Below are positions 1-9,164 of a stretch of 64,000 nucleotides of DNA, in pieces (the first letter of the stretch is position 1; every line of letters begins with the position of its first letter). A program made the translations under genes and the position numbers. The stretch lies in NCBI RefSeq assembly GCF_002259415.1, contig NZ_NPFY01000035.1, positions 1-64,000 of the forward strand, in the 5' to 3' direction. The DNA is from Rhodococcus sp. 14-2470-1b. GTDB lineage: Bacteria; Actinomycetota; Actinomycetes; Mycobacteriales; Mycobacteriaceae. The notes beneath the pieces were generated by a model, which worked only from the letters and a program-made list of their open reading frames with translations, had not been told where the DNA came from and did no database searches.

Positions 1-2952
1 GGCGGCGTCGCCACCGGTCACCACGACCTGCAGATCGTCCAGTCCAGCGGGATCCACCGAAGCCAACGCCGCAGGCGTCACGAACGCATGGGTCACCGAC
101 TCCCCCGACAACACCGCAGCCAACTCGGAGCCGCCGTACACATCCGTCGGCGCAATCACCAGCGTGCCGGCGCCGCCGAACGCCAGCAGCAATTCGAGCA
201 CCGAGGCATCGAAGCTCGTCGACGCGAACGCGAGAACACGCGAGTCGGTGGTGACCCGGAAGCGGGTCCGCTCCTCCTCGACGAAGTCGCCGAGTCCGCG
301 GTGCGTGACCACCACGCCCTTCGGCACACCTGTCGATCCCGAGGTGTAGATCAGGTACGCCGCATCGTCCAGCGACGGAACGGGACTCGACTCGGTCGGA
401 CCGGAAACATGGTCTACGACAGCGACAGTGGTTTCGTCCGGCACCACCCAGTCCACCGAGGATCCGGCTTCGGTCAGCACGTCGACGTACTCCGTTGTCG
501 ACACACCTACCGTGACAGCGGAATCCGACAGCATGTGTGCAAGTCGATCGACCGGGTACGACGGATCCACCGGTACGAATGCACCGCCGGCCTTGGCCAC
601 CGCCCACACAGCAACGACGTACTCCACCGACCGACGCAATCCGACGGCCACGAACGAACCGACACCGACACCGCGTGCGACCAACGATTCAGCCAACGCA
701 GACGACCGAGAATCCAGCTCTCCGTAGGTCACGGGTGCACCCGAACCCGCAACCACCAAAGCCTCGGCGCTCACCCCCGCAGCTTCTACCGCGGAGGCGA
801 AGATCTCCGACAACAACTGCCCGTCCACCGACGACACACCCCGGACAGGGACGAGCGCAGCCCGCTCGGCATCCGTGAGAATATCGACGTCGCCGACCGA
901 ACCGGCCGGATCGGTAGCCGCACTGCGCAGCAACGTCACGAGCCTGTCGACATGCGCCTGCGCCGTGCTGTCGTCCGCTTCCGAATCATGGACGAACTGG
1001 ATCGACATACCGGCGGGAACGCCGAGTGCATCGAACGTCTCGTGCGCGGTGATCACGACGTCGACCACATCGAGATCGTCGCCCAGGTCCTCGACTCCGA
1101 ACGACAGAAGTACGCGGATCAAGTCCGCTTTCGTGGACCCCGCCGAGTTGACCGTCGCACCGACCGACTCCAACGTGGCGCCCGCGTGAGCCAGTGCAGC
1201 CGAATCGATGTCACGCAGCCGAGCACCGAGATCGGAGAACGACTCCGCTGCGTCGACCGCCGAGCGGAGGACGACCACGTTGCCGTCGGTCGATCGCGTA
1301 CGCACGCCGATCGAGATGTCGGCTTCGTCGGCCAGTCGTGACAGCAGCACGGCCAACGCCGAGTGAACAGACACCAGCACGCTGGCGTTCTGGTGGTTGG
1401 CCGCCGACAACAGGCCCCGGTGGGTGGCGGCGTCGATCGACGCGGATGCTGTCCTTCGCGTCGGAGCGCCCGTCCGTTCCCCGTCGGATTCTGCGCTGCC
1501 GAAACCGGCGAAGCCGACGGGGCTGGGCGCGTCGGAGAGAACCGAGGTCCAGTAGTCGAGTTCGGAACGCTCGGCGCGCCGAATCCTTCCCACGTCCGCA
1601 CTCGGCTGATGAACGGTATCGACCGCGTCGTGCGGGCTCGCTTCGACGAACGCGTCGACGACCTCGACGAACGTCCGGTGGTGACGGACGAGGTCCTCGT
1701 CGACGTAGCGATTCGGGTTTCCGCGAAAGTCCACGAACGTCTTTGCCGGGCTACCACTCTGGTAGATGTTGACCAGGAGGTCCTCGACCGGACCGGAGGT
1801 GACGATATTGAATTCGCCTGCAATGGAACCGAGTTGGATCTGCTGGTGGAACAGCATCACATTGACCATCGGACCCGTGAGGTCGGCGTCCCGGCCGCGC
1901 GTCGCGAGTTCGCGCCGAATGTCTTCGAGGCTGAATCTCTGGTGGCGCAACGCACCCATCAGTTCCAGCTGCACCTGCTGGACGAGGTCGCCCACGGTGC
2001 CGTCGGGATCCACGCGAATCGACAACGGTGCAACGTTGACGAGCATGCCGCCCGAGCGACGGAGCAACGCCGTGGTTCTCGCCGACACTGGAATGTTGAC
2101 GAGGACCTCCTCGCGGCCGGTGACCCTGGCGAGGTAGCACGCGAACGCGGCGATGACGACGGCCGCGGACGTCGCGCCCTTGGTCGCGTCCGATGCTTCG
2201 AGAGCGTCGACGATCTCGGTGCGCAACGCTTCGCTCGACAGTGTGCTTGCCGCGACAGTCGCGCCGGGGGTGTTGGCGAGGGAAGCACCACCACGCGCAT
2301 GACCGACGTGTTCGATCCAGTAATCGCGATCCGATTCGAATCGACCGGAGGAACGGTACTCCTGGTCGAGCTGGTACAGCTTCTGCAGCTCGGCCGCTTT
2401 TGCCGGTGGTGGCTGCCTGCCTTCCTGCTCCGCGGTGTAGAGCTCCGCCGTCCGGTTCACCATCGTCATGGCGCCGTAGCCGTCGAGCGCAACGTGGTGG
2501 ATCTTGCTGTACCAGAGGTACCGGTCGTCCTCGACGTGGAGAATCCAGACGTCCACCAGGCGATCGGTGGTCACGTCGACCGGAGCGGTGTAGTTGCGAT
2601 CGATCCACGTCTTCGCCGCGGTCATGGGATCGTCCTCGGACCGCAGATCGAGGTAGTCGACCGAGTCGTCGATGCTGTGATCGATCACCTGCATCGGTTC
2701 GCCATCGACCTCGAACAGACGGATGAAGGCGGATTGAAACTCGTGACCGGCCTGACGCGTCGACTTCCTCAACAACTCCAGGTCGAGGTCGCCCCGCAAG
2801 TCCACGTACTGGGCGATGCAGACGGGCACCGACGGCGCCAACTGCTGCGCGAACCACATTCCACGCTGAGCCGACGACAACGGGAACGGCTCCGACGCAC
2901 CTCCCTCGGGAGGAAGTGATCCATGGGACTCGCCTGAGACCGCGGCGCGCAT
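1..2952 (-). CDS. Non-ribosomal peptide synthetase, N-terminal condensation and adenylation domains (partial)
   Basis: The frame is open from the ATG at 2952 to the left edge, 984 codons with no stop, so the gene is cut by the window. A condensation domain occupies about residues 20-460, with the catalytic motif HHVALDG at residues 152-158. It starts the protein, so this is either an initiation-type C domain or one fed in trans. A linker and an adenylation domain follow: the A3 loop YTSGSTGVPKG lies near residue 870 and the A4 segment FDASVLE near 912. The window ends inside the A domain, just after VTGGDAA. Readable specificity positions are D235, A236, L239, F278, V299 and G301 (GrsA numbering). 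This is too little to name the substrate, although an aliphatic residue is possible. GGAAAGG sits about 8 bases upstream of the ATG. Carrier protein and later modules lie outside. The peptide product is unknown. Confidence 0.93.
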   Translation of the reverse strand, partial: MRAAVSGESHGSLPPEGGASEPFPLSSAQRGMWFAQQLAPSVPVCIAQYVDLRGDLDLELLRKSTRQAGHEFQSAFIRLFEVDGEPMQVIDHSIDDSVDYLDLRSEDDPMTAAKTWIDRNYTAPVDVTTDRLVDVWILHVEDDRYLWYSKIHHVALDGYGAMTMVNRTAELYTAEQEGRQPPPAKAAELQKLYQLDQEYRSSGRFESDRDYWIEHVGHARGGASLANTPGATVAASTLSSEALRTEIVDALEASDATKGATSAAVVIAAFACYLARVTGREEVLVNIPVSARTTALLRRSGGMLVNVAPLSIRVDPDGTVGDLVQQVQLELMGALRHQRFSLEDIRRELATRGRDADLTGPMVNVMLFHQQIQLGSIAGEFNIVTSGPVEDLLVNIYQSGSPAKTFVDFRGNPNRYVDEDLVRHHRTFVEVVDAFVEASPHDAVDTVHQPSADVGRIRRAERSELDYWTSVLSDAPSPVGFAGFGSAESDGERTGAPTRRTASASIDAATHRGLLSAANHQNASVLVSVHSALAVLLSRLADEADISIGVRTRSTDGNVVVLRSAVDAAESFSDLGARLRDIDSAALAHAGATLESVGATVNSAGSTKADLIRVLLSFGVEDLGDDLDVVDVVITAHETFDALGVPAGMSIQFVHDSEADDSTAQAHVDRLVTLLRSAATDPAGSVGDVDILTDAERAALVPVRGVSSVDGQLLSEIFASAVEAAGVSAEALVVAGSGAPVTYGELDSRSSALAESLVARGVGVGSFVAVGLRRSVEYVVAVWAVAKAGGAFVPVDPSYPVDRLAHMLSDSAVTVGVSTTEYVDVLTEAGSSVDWVVPDETTVAVVDHVSGPTESSPVPSLDDAAYLIYTSGSTGVPKGVVVTHRGLGDFVEEERTRFRVTTDSRVLAFASTSFDASVLELLLAFGGAGTLVIAPTDVYGGSELAAVLSGESVTHAFVTPAALASVDPAGLDDLQVVVTGGDAA

Positions 2953-3551
2953 TCAGACACCTTTCCGAGTCGACGTCGAAAGAGACGACGAACGCAGCGA
3001 AGAATTGTCGGGGACAGTTGCCGAGGCACTAGCAGTCAACAGTCATTTCCGTTCCGAGCGTGGTTCAGCAACTGGGCCCTGGTCGAGTACAGGTCTATCG
3101 GTACGGCTATCCGCCTGCCCGACCGTTCACAGTTGGTTCGTTGCGCGCTACGGTCGGGATTGGGTGCGGAAAGAAGTCGAAAAAAGGCTCGATGACGGTT
3201 TTCGAGGCTCTCGACGAGCCTGAGGATCGATTCGGAACAATTAGTTGAATTCGATAGTCGAGCAACGCACACACCATCGACGACCCCTCCCGTACGTACA
3301 CGTCACCGACCGCGCAATTGTGGGGAATTGCGCGCCAACGATCAGTTGCGATCCAGGGACCACAGCGGTCTACAAACATACAATAAGAACCCGCCGGTTT
3401 TGTAGCGGATCACTATTGAAGAATCGAGCCTACGTCACGATTCGTTACACGAATCGCGCTCTCGAACAGGCCGACCACGAATCCTCCGTCCGAATGACAG
3501 TTCAACATTCTCGAGAACTGTTTACGTGCGAGTATCAGAATTCAAGCCTGT
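2953..3551. other. 600-bp gap between the NRPS and lnt, no supported gene
   Basis: This stretch lies upstream of the NRPS start and downstream of the lnt stop. It is visibly richer in A/T than its surroundings, especially from about 3180 to 3560. Several short frames exist on both strands, but none has a recognisable domain or a convincing ribosome site. It probably carries the NRPS promoter and control region. The one clear structure is the inverted repeat at 3311-3334. Confidence 0.6.
3311..3334. promoter_or_regulatory. Perfect 9-bp inverted repeat, possible operator
   Basis: CGCGCAATT (3311-3319) and AATTGCGCG (3326-3334) are exact reverse complements separated by GTGGGG. The site is in the AT-richer gap about 360 bp upstream of the NRPS start. 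The symmetry and spacing fit a dimeric regulator site or a hairpin. No T-run follows, so a terminator is less likely. The regulator is unknown. Confidence 0.4.
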
Positions 3552-5123
3552 TTATCGTGCATTTTCGGACATCGAGTTCTTTTTTCGGTTGACCACTGCA
3601 GCGCCGATCACGAACACCCCGGCCAGCACGCTCAGCAGATATTCCGGCCACTGCCCTACTGCGGTGGCAACCGTCGTGTCGGTCCGAAGAGCAACACGTT
3701 GAACGAGAACCTCCGGTACGAACAGATCGCTCGCTTGTTGGACGTCGCCCCGGGGAGACACTGTCGCACTGATTCCGCTCGTCGCGGCGACAACGACCTC
3801 CCGGCCGTGCTCGACCGCGCGAATGCGGGACATCGCCAACTGCTGATACGTCATCTCGGTGTCACCGAAGGTCGCGTTGTTCGTGGGGATTGCGATGAAC
3901 TCCGCACCCGATCGAACGGACTCGGTCAACGCTCGGTCGAACGCCACCTCGTAACAGGTCGCGATTCCGACCGCCACGTCTGCGGCATGGACGACACCGT
4001 TGCCTGTGCCGGGCACGAAATACCCGGCACGATCGGCATATTCGGAGAACAAACGAAAGAAACTTCGGTAGGGCAAGTACTCACCGAAAGGTTGAATGAT
4101 CTTCTTGTCGTGACGTTCACCCGGACCGTCGGCGCCGTCCCAGGCGATGACCGAATTGGTGGTGGTCCGGTCATCGTTGACCAGAACGGAACCGACCAGA
4201 ATCGGAGCACCGACGGCCTCCGACGCCTCGGTGATCAGTGCCGCCGCGTCCGCGTTTCGCAACGGATCTATGTCCGAAGCGTTCTCGGGCCACACGACGA
4301 TGTCCGGTGCGGCCGCTCTGCCCGCCGCCACGTCGTCGGCCAGGCGTAACGTCTCGCGGACATGGTTGTCCAACACCGCTCGTCGCTGCGCGTTGAAGTC
4401 CAGGCCCAACCGAGGAACACTCCCCTGCACGGCCGCTACGGTGATGGATCGTTCGTCACCGGACTCCTGAGCAGGCGCCAGAGTCGGTAACAGTGCGAGC
4501 GCGGCAACCGACGCGACCACGGTGGTAGCCGTGGCGGTCGCCCATCGGCCACGCGAACGTGGCCCGAGGATGCACGCCACGAGCGCTGCGATTCCGCACC
4601 CTGTCAGCGCCACACCGAAACTCAGCAGCGGCGCTCCACCGACACTCGCCAATGGAAGCAGAAATCCGTCCGGCTGGCCGAACGCGAGCCTGCCCCAAGG
4701 AAATCCGCCGAACGGAAACGACGATCGCGCCCACTCGACGAGACTCCACGCCAGCGCAATCGACAACGGCCACCACCGAGACCTCGCGAGGACAGCTGCC
4801 AGGACGCCGAAGATTCCGATGAACACGGACTCGGCGACGGCGAGAGCCAACCACGGTAACGGCCCGACGTACACCCCGATCCAGGGAAGCAGCGGGACGA
4901 AGAAGCCGAGGCCCGCCACGAACCCGTACCCGAAGCCGGCCTTCTTCGACTGGCGATGCGGTGATCCGATGCCCAGCACGACCCCGACGAGGATCGCGAT
5001 CCCGACCGGGGCGAGGAACCACAGGTGCCGAGGCGGAAAGCTCGCGAACAGCAGTAGGCCGGCCCCGGCGGCGATGACGGTGGAAACACCGACGCGCAGG
5101 ATCGCGCGCGGATCACGCTTCAT
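3552..5123 (-). CDS. lnt: Apolipoprotein N-acyltransferase
   Basis: Lnt transfers the third acyl chain from a phospholipid to the N-terminal cysteine of lipoproteins, on the outer face of the cytoplasmic membrane. The 523-aa product has about six hydrophobic segments in residues 10-215, then a nitrilase-type domain. The expected catalytic triad is visible: Glu280 in VVWPEN, Lys340 in HDKKIIQPFGEYLP, and Cys390 in IATCYEV. The length matches the stand-alone enzyme. In M. tuberculosis the homologous protein is fused to the polyprenol-phosphate mannose synthase Ppm1. Here the protein ends after the last membrane helix, and no ppm1 follows within the window. The start ATG lies inside the end of the upstream amidohydrolase gene (11-bp overlap), so the two are probably translationally coupled. 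Confidence 0.95.
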   Translation of the reverse strand: MKRDPRAILRVGVSTVIAAGAGLLLFASFPPRHLWFLAPVGIAILVGVVLGIGSPHRQSKKAGFGYGFVAGLGFFVPLLPWIGVYVGPLPWLALAVAESVFIGIFGVLAAVLARSRWWPLSIALAWSLVEWARSSFPFGGFPWGRLAFGQPDGFLLPLASVGGAPLLSFGVALTGCGIAALVACILGPRSRGRWATATATTVVASVAALALLPTLAPAQESGDERSITVAAVQGSVPRLGLDFNAQRRAVLDNHVRETLRLADDVAAGRAAAPDIVVWPENASDIDPLRNADAAALITEASEAVGAPILVGSVLVNDDRTTTNSVIAWDGADGPGERHDKKIIQPFGEYLPYRSFFRLFSEYADRAGYFVPGTGNGVVHAADVAVGIATCYEVAFDRALTESVRSGAEFIAIPTNNATFGDTEMTYQQLAMSRIRAVEHGREVVVAATSGISATVSPRGDVQQASDLFVPEVLVQRVALRTDTTVATAVGQWPEYLLSVLAGVFVIGAAVVNRKKNSMSENAR

Positions 5124-6708
5124 GGATCACTCGTCCGCGATGCACCGTGCGCAGGCACCGAGGACTCGGCGACAGCGGATCGAGCGCCGGCAGCGGGGGT
5201 ACTCCGGCCCTCGGATCGGTCGACCACCGCGCAACCGAATCGGCGGGTGCTCGTACCACCAGCTCGTCGGCATCCCAGACGGCGTAGCTCGCGGGGGCGC
5301 CAGGAAGCAACGTGCCTGCCAGACCGTCGCGCACTCCGCCTGCTCGCCACGCACCTCTGGTGGCGGCCGAGAATGCCGCCCGTGGTGACACCGCGCTCCC
5401 GGGTGTGCGATGTCCGACTGCGCATCGGAGAACGCCCCACGGATCGACGGTCGTCACCGGGGCGTCCGATCCGAACGCGAGGGACACACCTCTCGATGCG
5501 AGCGACGCGAACGGGTTGAGCGCCCGCGCCCGGTCCACACCGAGTCTGGATGCATACAAAGCATCGTCACCACCCCACAACCCGTCGAAGGCCGGTTGCA
5601 TGCTGGCGATGACCCCGAGGGATGCGAGAACGTCCGCCTGAGCGTCCGACACCATCTCGAGATGCTCGATCCGGTGCCCGAGCGCAGCTACCGCCGGACC
5701 GCCGAACACCTCGGCGGTCCGGAGCAACGCCGAGGTGACTGCGGCGACGGCGCCGTCTCCGATCGCATGGAATCCTGCCTGAATGCCGGCTTCCGTGCAC
5801 GCGGACAGATGCGCGGTGATGGACTCGACGTCCTGAAAGGCGATGCCGGTGCCGGTGTGATCGGCGTAGGGCTCGGTCAGCCACGCAGTGTGGGAGCCGA
5901 TGGATCCATCGACGAACAGGTCTCCACCCAGCGCGGCCGCGCCCGTCGACGAAAGCAGGTCGCGGGCGTGCTCGGCGCTGGTGGCCAGTTCGCCCCAGTA
6001 GCCGCGCACCTCGACTCCGTGTTCCGTAGCCGACAACTCGGCGAAGTCGGTCGAGCCCGAGATGTCCGGGCCGGCACACTCGTGGACCGCGCAGACACCC
6101 TGGGCCGCATACAGATTCAACGCCGCAAGCCGGGCCCGGGCGCGCAGGGGCGATCCGATCAACGCCCGCGCCGTGGACCGGACCGCGTGGTGGGCGTCTG
6201 CCGTCACGGGCTGCTGCGGGTGGAACCCCAACTGCGAGCCGGTGATGCCGCTCGCAGCTCGAAGTGGCGTCGAGCAGGCGGCCGAATGTGCATCGATCCG
6301 CGACAGATACACGTTCCTGCCCGGCGCGATCGCATCCAGATCGGCAGTCGTCAGAGCACCACCATCGCTCCACGCGGAATCATCCCAACCTTGTCCCCAC
6401 ACGACGTCGTCGGACGTCCGCTCGACATACCGACGGATTCGATCCAGGCAGTCCGCCCGGGACACAGCTTCCGTCAGATCCAGTCCGACGACGGACAACC
6501 CGAGCGCCGTCGTGTGCACGTGCGAATCGACGAACGCAGGCGCGACGAACGCGCCTGCGAGATCGATTTCCTCGGCTCCCGGATGCAGAGCTCTGCCGGT
6601 GCGATCCTCGCCGGTCCATGTCACGACACCGTCGGTGACGGCCATCGCCGTTGCGTCGGGTGCCGTCGGGCTGTAGATCCGTCCACCGAGGAGCAGTTGG
6701 GTACTCAC
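5113..6708 (-). CDS. Amidohydrolase family 3 (YtcJ-like) metal-dependent hydrolase
   Basis: A 531-aa member of the amidohydrolase_3/YtcJ group. These are TIM-barrel enzymes with a metal centre that hydrolyse amide, formamide or related bonds; the substrate here is not predictable. The HxH metal motif is His63/His65 (DSHVHTTALG). Later ligand-region motifs HAIGDGA, HRIEHLEM and FGSDAPV are present. I chose the GTG at 6708, 17 bases after the fxsA stop, because the protein then begins VSTQLLLGGRIYSP, the normal start of this family. A longer in-frame opening to 6909 would overlap fxsA and add a low-complexity, Arg-rich tail. The gene overlaps lnt by 11 bp. A second, distinct family member is at 13436-15061. 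Confidence 0.88.
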   Translation of the reverse strand: MSTQLLLGGRIYSPTAPDATAMAVTDGVVTWTGEDRTGRALHPGAEEIDLAGAFVAPAFVDSHVHTTALGLSVVGLDLTEAVSRADCLDRIRRYVERTSDDVVWGQGWDDSAWSDGGALTTADLDAIAPGRNVYLSRIDAHSAACSTPLRAASGITGSQLGFHPQQPVTADAHHAVRSTARALIGSPLRARARLAALNLYAAQGVCAVHECAGPDISGSTDFAELSATEHGVEVRGYWGELATSAEHARDLLSSTGAAALGGDLFVDGSIGSHTAWLTEPYADHTGTGIAFQDVESITAHLSACTEAGIQAGFHAIGDGAVAAVTSALLRTAEVFGGPAVAALGHRIEHLEMVSDAQADVLASLGVIASMQPAFDGLWGGDDALYASRLGVDRARALNPFASLASRGVSLAFGSDAPVTTVDPWGVLRCAVGHRTPGSAVSPRAAFSAATRGAWRAGGVRDGLAGTLLPGAPASYAVWDADELVVRAPADSVARWSTDPRAGVPPLPALDPLSPSPRCLRTVHRGRVIHEA

Positions 6709-6725
6709 GACAGACCAGTCTGCCC

Positions 6726-7211
6726 TCAGCGAGTCGGCTTCTGGAAATCCTGGGGCTGCGCTTCGATGATCAAACCGGACGGCCGCGGGCTCGTCGATTC
6801 CGGGACGACCTCGCCGTCGATGACCGTCGGTCGCATCCGCGCCGTGGTCGCGGCGACAGTGGGCATCCACCGTGCGGCGGCGAGCAGGACCAACGGCCGC
6901 AGCGCCCACCTCGTGAACGGCAACAGGAGCAGGATGCCGAAGAGCGACGTCACCAGACCGGGCACGAACATAGCCACTGCACCTATGGCGAACAGCACAC
7001 CGTCCGCGACTGCGACACCGGGCGCGCGCTCACCACGTCCGGCGGCGCGCAAGCCGTCCATCACCCGTCGACCCTGAGACCGGACCAGAATCAGGCCGAC
7101 AGCCGATCCCGCCAGCAACAGCAGCACGGTCCACAGCACACCGATGGCGCTTCCTACTGCGACCAGGGCCGCTACCTCCACGATCACGTACAGAAGAAAG
7201 AGAGCAAACAC
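6726..7211 (-). CDS. FxsA family membrane protein
   Basis: A 161-aa small integral membrane protein of the FxsA family. It is named after the E. coli F-exclusion suppressor, whose overproduction relieves phage T7 exclusion; its normal job is poorly known. Residues 1-50 form two hydrophobic helices (starting FALFLLYVIVEV), followed by the family loop LVRSQGRRVMDGLRAA. A further hydrophobic stretch lies around residues 68-110, and the C-terminus is polar. The GTG at 7211 is preferred: AAAGGAA lies just upstream, and the helix begins at once as in homologs. The gene is between the response regulator and the amidohydrolase on the same strand. The M. tuberculosis counterpart (Rv2053c) also sits close to lnt. 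Confidence 0.85.
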   Translation of the reverse strand: MFALFLLYVIVEVAALVAVGSAIGVLWTVLLLLAGSAVGLILVRSQGRRVMDGLRAAGRGERAPGVAVADGVLFAIGAVAMFVPGLVTSLFGILLLLPFTRWALRPLVLLAAARWMPTVAATTARMRPTVIDGEVVPESTSPRPSGLIIEAQPQDFQKPTR

Positions 7212-7311
7212 CGTCGTTCCTTTCGTTGCCTGTAGCGACAACGAACGAAGTGGTCTGGAATACTCCCGAACCCTGCGAGATCTTCGTCTTTTATCAGAAA
7301 CCGGGGCGCCT

Positions 7312-7977
7312 CTACGACCCCGGACGAACGAGTCCGGTCTCGTAGGCGAGGACCACAGCCTGCACCCGGTCACGCAGACCGAGTTTCGTGAACATGCGAC
7401 CGACGTGGGTCTTGACCGTCGCCTCGGACAAGCTGAGTCGCTGCGCGATCTCGGCGTTCGACAATCCCGTCGCCAGCAGCTCGAGGACTTCGCGCTCGCG
7501 GTCCGTCAGAGCGTCGAGCATCGCGGGATCACGTAACGGGGTGGCCTCGTCTGCGACCAATCTCGTCAGCAACCGCTTGGTGACCTTGGGCGAGACGACG
7601 GCATCGCCCCCGGCGATGCTGCGAATGGCGGACACCAGATCGTCCGGTGGAGTGTCCTTGAGAAGGAACCCGCTGGCACCGGCACGGATCGCGCCCAGCA
7701 CATGCTCGTCCAGATCGAAAGTCGTCATCACCAGCACCCGCGAATGCGACGCCGAGGACGTGATCTGCTCGGTGGCCTCCACACCGTCGATGCCGGGCAT
7801 CCGAACGTCCATGAGAACGACGTCGGGCTGCAAGTCGGCCACCGCCTCCAACGCCGCTGTGCCGTCGGCGGCCTCACCGACGACGTCGATATCGTCCTGC
7901 GCGTCGAGCACCATCGTCAGTCCCATACGCATGAGTTCCTGGTCGTCGACGATGAGAACGGAAATCGGCACCTGCAC
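7312..7977 (-). CDS. NarL/FixJ-type response regulator
   Basis: A 221-aa two-component response regulator. The receiver domain (about residues 5-120) has acidic residues Asp11/Asp12, the phospho-acceptor Asp57 in VLMDVRMPG, and the conserved Lys in LLKDTPP. A LuxR-type helix-turn-helix follows at about 154-210 (LTDREREVLELLATGLSNAE). It lies 9 bases downstream of a histidine kinase on the same strand and should be phosphorylated by it. The regulon is not evident; fxsA and the amidohydrolase lie immediately downstream. The family architecture is unambiguous, but the signal and targets are unknown. Confidence 0.95.
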   Translation of the reverse strand: MQVPISVLIVDDQELMRMGLTMVLDAQDDIDVVGEAADGTAALEAVADLQPDVVLMDVRMPGIDGVEATEQITSSASHSRVLVMTTFDLDEHVLGAIRAGASGFLLKDTPPDDLVSAIRSIAGGDAVVSPKVTKRLLTRLVADEATPLRDPAMLDALTDREREVLELLATGLSNAEIAQRLSLSEATVKTHVGRMFTKLGLRDRVQAVVLAYETGLVRPGS

Positions 7978-7986
7978 AACCTATCT

Positions 7987-9147
7987 TCACTCGAGCGGTA
8001 GCTCCGCTCGAACTCGCCACCGACCGTCCGAAATCCTGCCCGCCTCCAGCGTTCCCTGCAGAACTGCGACGCGCTCCCGCATACCCAGCAAGCCGTTTCC
8101 GGTCCCTTCGACGGCGATGGGCTGGGCACCGACACCACTGTTGAGAATCTCGACGAGCACGTCCTCGTCGCGACGGACCACCGACACCGACGCCTTCGGG
8201 GCATGTCCACCGTGCCGAAGCACGTTCGTCAGCGATTCCTGGACCAGCCGGTGGACACCCAGGCTGATCGCCGGACTGATGTCGTCGAGATTGCCGGTCT
8301 GTTCCAGCTCCACGTTCAAGCCGGCCCTCGACATCATGTCCACCACCTTCGCCAGGCCCGCAGTGCCGTACATCGGCATGTCGTCCGCATGCGGGTTGGT
8401 GCGCAGCAGCGCAACCGTGCGCCGCAGTTCGGCGAGAGCAGCGCGCCCCGTCGCGGAAATGTTCGCCACTGCCTGCTCGGCACGCTCGGGGTCCTTGCGG
8501 ATCGCATACGACGCACCGTCCGCTTGGACGACCATCACGCTCACTCCGTGGGCGATCACGTCGTGTAACTCTCGGGCGATCCGTGTGCGCTCCATCGCCA
8601 CCGCGTCCTCCGCGCGTCGATCACGGTCGTACTCCGCAACGGCGAGCCTCGCCTCGACCGCCTCGTCGTAGGCCCGCCGCGCGCCGAGGAACTCTGCCGC
8701 CAGCCAGGCCAGCGCATACATCAGCACCGTGAACAGAATCGATGTGAACGGGTCCTGATCCAGGAAGACCAACGACACCACCCCGTCGATCGCCACGGCA
8801 ACGAGGTAGATCGCACCGTCGCGCCGACCGACATACGCCACCAGCGTGTACAGCATGATCGGAAGCGCGAGCAGCGACGGATGCAGACTGGTTGTGTCCC
8901 CCACCGCATGCCCGGTCAGAACACTCAGGATGGACACGATCAGTACTGCTCCGGACACCGTTCGCGGGTGACGCCTGCGCCACGCCACCGGAGCCGACAC
9001 GGCCACTGCTACCAGCACGAACAACGGCCACTGCACATCGGTGGCCGAGCCGACGAACACGATGGCGTCCATCAGGAACAACGCGCAGGCCAGGAGAGAA
9101 TCCGCGACGAAGGGCTTGCCCCTGAGCCACAGGCTGAATCTGCGCAT
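7987..9147 (-). CDS. Sensor histidine kinase, HisKA_3 family
   Basis: A 386-aa membrane kinase. Residues 15-150 contain about five hydrophobic segments and no large extracellular loop, which suggests sensing within or at the membrane. The dimerisation/phospho-acceptor domain has ARELHDVIAHG, with His195 as acceptor. The ATPase domain shows the N-box VQESLTNVLRHG and a G-box NGLLGMRERV. This arrangement is typical of the DesK/NarX-like kinases that pair with LuxR-type regulators. It is encoded 9 bp upstream of such a regulator. Only 17 bp separate its start from the divergent permease gene at 9165, so the two promoters must overlap or lie within the coding regions. Confidence 0.95.
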   Translation of the reverse strand: MRRFSLWLRGKPFVADSLLACALFLMDAIVFVGSATDVQWPLFVLVAVAVSAPVAWRRRHPRTVSGAVLIVSILSVLTGHAVGDTTSLHPSLLALPIMLYTLVAYVGRRDGAIYLVAVAIDGVVSLVFLDQDPFTSILFTVLMYALAWLAAEFLGARRAYDEAVEARLAVAEYDRDRRAEDAVAMERTRIARELHDVIAHGVSVMVVQADGASYAIRKDPERAEQAVANISATGRAALAELRRTVALLRTNPHADDMPMYGTAGLAKVVDMMSRAGLNVELEQTGNLDDISPAISLGVHRLVQESLTNVLRHGGHAPKASVSVVRRDEDVLVEILNSGVGAQPIAVEGTGNGLLGMRERVAVLQGTLEAGRISDGRWRVRAELPLE

Positions 9148-9164
9148 GTGATTGAGTTTGCCGT

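Noticed and set aside
88..2919. Several plus-strand open frames across the NRPS region
   Set aside because: They lie antisense to an uninterrupted NRPS reading frame with intact C and A domain motifs.
3245..3592. 115-codon plus-strand open frame in the NRPS-lnt gap
   Set aside because: No recognisable domain, composition unlike a folded protein, runs into the 3' end of lnt on the other strand, and no convincing ribosome site.
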